Positions 63,138-64,000 of a stretch of 64,000 nucleotides of DNA are shown here, in pieces. Numbering within the stretch: the stretch's first letter is position 1; each line of letters starts with the position of its first letter. The position numbers were made by a program, and so were the translations under genes. The notes under the pieces were generated by a model that was not told where the DNA came from, did no database searches, and saw nothing but the letters and a program-made list of their open reading frames with translations. Where the stretch lies: positions 93,601 to 157,600 of the forward strand of contig PAME01000001.1 in assembly GCA_002707155.1 (NCBI GenBank), in the 5' to 3' direction. Source of the stretch: Crocinitomicaceae bacterium. GTDB taxonomy: Bacteria > Bacteroidota > Bacteroidia > Flavobacteriales_G > Salibacteraceae.

Positions 63138-63635
63138 TTACTCGAATGAAATAAGGACTTGGTTTTTTTCAACCGCTTGTCCATTTTTTATGTCTATAGA
63201 TTTAATAACGCCATCCGCCGGAGACTTTATATTATTCTCCATTTTCATTGCTTCCAAAACTAGGACGGAATCGCCTTTTGTAACGGTGTTGCCTTTTTCT
63301 ACCAAAATATCTAATACTAATCCCGGCATAGGAGCCTTTAGGTTGTCTGTTTTTACTTCCGTCAAACTCGACATTCCGAGTTGATCTAATAGCTCATCGA
63401 ACTTACTTTTAGCCTGTAAATTGTACTTGTTTCCATTTACGCTTACTAAATAAGACTTTGTTTGCTCATTTTTTTCTAGGATATAAACGTCATAACCTAC
63501 ATTTTCATGAATAACGTGAAATGAATTCTCAGACTCAGCCACCATATCTAATGTCACTTCTTTGCCTCCTAAACTCAGTTTAGCATCGAGATCTAATTCA
63601 ATTTCGTAGGTCTTTTCTTTTCCAATTACTTTCAT
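63138..63635 (-). CDS. Biotin/lipoyl-attachment carrier protein
   Basis: 165 residues. C-terminal biotinyl domain about 90-165 with VLEAMKMENNIKSPADG, the biotinylated Lys in AMKM, after PMPGLVLDILVEKGNTVTKGD. Residues 1-70 form a beta-rich domain (KVIGKEKTYEIELDLDAKLSLG). The AMKM sequence marks biotin rather than lipoyl. It is the biotin carrier of an acyl-CoA carboxylase (propionyl-, methylcrotonyl- or acetyl-CoA); partner subunits are not in the window, so the substrate is unknown. Confidence 0.92.
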   Translation of the reverse strand: MKVIGKEKTYEIELDLDAKLSLGGKEVTLDMVAESENSFHVIHENVGYDVYILEKNEQTKSYLVSVNGNKYNLQAKSKFDELLDQLGMSSLTEVKTDNLKAPMPGLVLDILVEKGNTVTKGDSVLVLEAMKMENNIKSPADGVIKSIDIKNGQAVEKNQVLISFE

Positions 63636-63745
63636 ATAGCTTACTTCAAATGATTTTCAAAAATAGAACATAAGCTTAAAATCCAATTCTTTAAAACTAA
63701 GTACTATCCACAATTCACTTTTTGGCTTCATTAGCGCTAGAATCC

Positions 63746-63753
63746 TAAATTTG
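63746..63753 (+). promoter_or_regulatory. -7 box of the M1 aminopeptidase gene
   Basis: TAAATTTG ends 3 nt before the ATG at 63757, the shortest such distance in the window. Confidence 0.5.
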
Positions 63754-63756
63754 CTT

Positions 63757-64000
63757 ATGCGATTTTTTGTTCCATTAATATTTCTGATTTTCACTCTCGG
63801 TTGTAGCTCAACTAAAAATGCACAAGAGTCAACCTTAGCAGCTTCTGCTGCTGCGTCATTAAATGATTCTTCAAAAGCATCCTTAAACAAGTCCCAGCCA
63901 GCGTATAGAGCAACAACTGAGCTCGCTTGGGATTTAATACACACAAACCTAGTTGTATCATTTGACTTTAAAACAGAGCAAGTTTTAGGTGATGCTACAC
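63757..64000 (+). CDS. M1-family aminopeptidase lipoprotein (3' end outside window)
   Basis: The frame is open from ATG 63757 to the edge, about 81 residues. The signal peptide MRFFVPLIFLIFTLGC ends in a lipobox (LGC, Cys16). An Ala/Ser-rich linker leads into AWDLIHTNLVVSFDFKTEQV, which matches the N-terminal domain start of M1 metallo-aminopeptidases (WDLLHTKLxVSFDW-type). The HEXXH-E catalytic site would lie beyond the window. Probably a periplasmic or surface peptidase. The frame is not closed here. Confidence 0.75.
   Translation, partial: MRFFVPLIFLIFTLGCSSTKNAQESTLAASAAASLNDSSKASLNKSQPAYRATTELAWDLIHTNLVVSFDFKTEQVLGDAT

Noticed and set aside
1..64000. tRNA, rRNA, CRISPR, insertion sequence or prophage
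   Set aside because: I saw no GGTTCGAATCC-type arm with matching stems, no transposase or integrase motif and no clustered direct repeats.

Overview
The window reads as an ordinary chromosomal segment of a low-GC member of the Bacteroidota, most likely order Flavobacteriales; the family cannot be fixed from the sequence. Grounds: the mutY-ssb-gldE-gldD block of gliding bacteria, three secreted proteins with type IX secretion (T9SS) C-terminal sorting domains, Bacteroidota families such as DUF4271, DUF5777, DUF5686 and the bifunctional phosphoglucose/phosphomannose isomerase, and many Bacteroidota-type promoter -7 boxes (TAnnTTTG) in place of Shine-Dalgarno sites. I see no tRNA, rRNA, CRISPR array, prophage or insertion sequence. 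No stretch above 300 bases lacks a gene; the longest gaps are 60523-60778 (two divergent promoters) and 34681-34921 (two palindromic repeats and a terminator).

Layout. 1-5 kb: a cut TPR protein, a lipoprotein, serS, rpmA, rplU, an EamA permease and an ABC ATPase. 5-10 kb: a T9SS-secreted SprB-repeat protein, then an Mla-type lipid transport pair on the minus strand. 10-15 kb: a small lipoprotein, a SprT-like metalloprotein, manC and a TPR histidine kinase form one plus-strand run facing fumC. 15-20 kb: a small membrane protein, arsC and a 1,273-residue C-type-lectin/PKD-like T9SS adhesin. 20-24 kb: prfB (programmed frameshift), recX, rng, a 29-residue basic peptide, a TPR protein and an HU protein, all minus. 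24-34 kb: mutY-ssb-gldE-gldD, ctaA, tatC, a DUF5686 protein and lptB. 33-35 kb: two small membrane proteins, a frameshifted DUF1232 gene and palindromic repeats. 35-39 kb: sucA-sucB. 39-46 kb: two glycosyltransferases against an O-antigen ligase, then ctpA, rnpA, hemD and DUF4271. 46-49.5 kb: DUF5777, YceI and a diheme cytochrome c beside a glutaryl-CoA-type dehydrogenase. 49.6-64 kb: polyprenyl synthase, aat, rlmN, ispD, queA, a second S41 protease, a serine hydrolase, lipB, a sugar-phosphate isomerase, a third T9SS protein, a two-component pair, a biotin carrier and the start of an M1 aminopeptidase.

How they work together. Cell-envelope biology dominates: lipid and LPS export (Mla pair, lptB, glycosyltransferases, O-antigen ligase), GDP-mannose supply (manC and the isomerase), gliding/T9SS components (gldD, gldE) and T9SS cargo. 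Central metabolism (fumC, sucAB, a GcdH-like enzyme), heme A synthesis (ctaA), heme precursor synthesis (hemD) and translation genes fill the rest. The most useful observations are (i) a one-base frame break in a T7 tract that separates a perfect signal peptide from a TPR histidine kinase, (ii) a second one-base break in a DUF1232 gene, (iii) a full prfB recoding site with a strong AGGAGG stimulator in a lineage that seldom uses such sequences, (iv) a set of genes whose -7 box lies 3-8 nt before the start codon, predicting leaderless or nearly leaderless mRNAs, and (v) a fumC terminator embedded in the coding sequence of the opposing kinase gene. I did not find a convincing undescribed multi-gene system.
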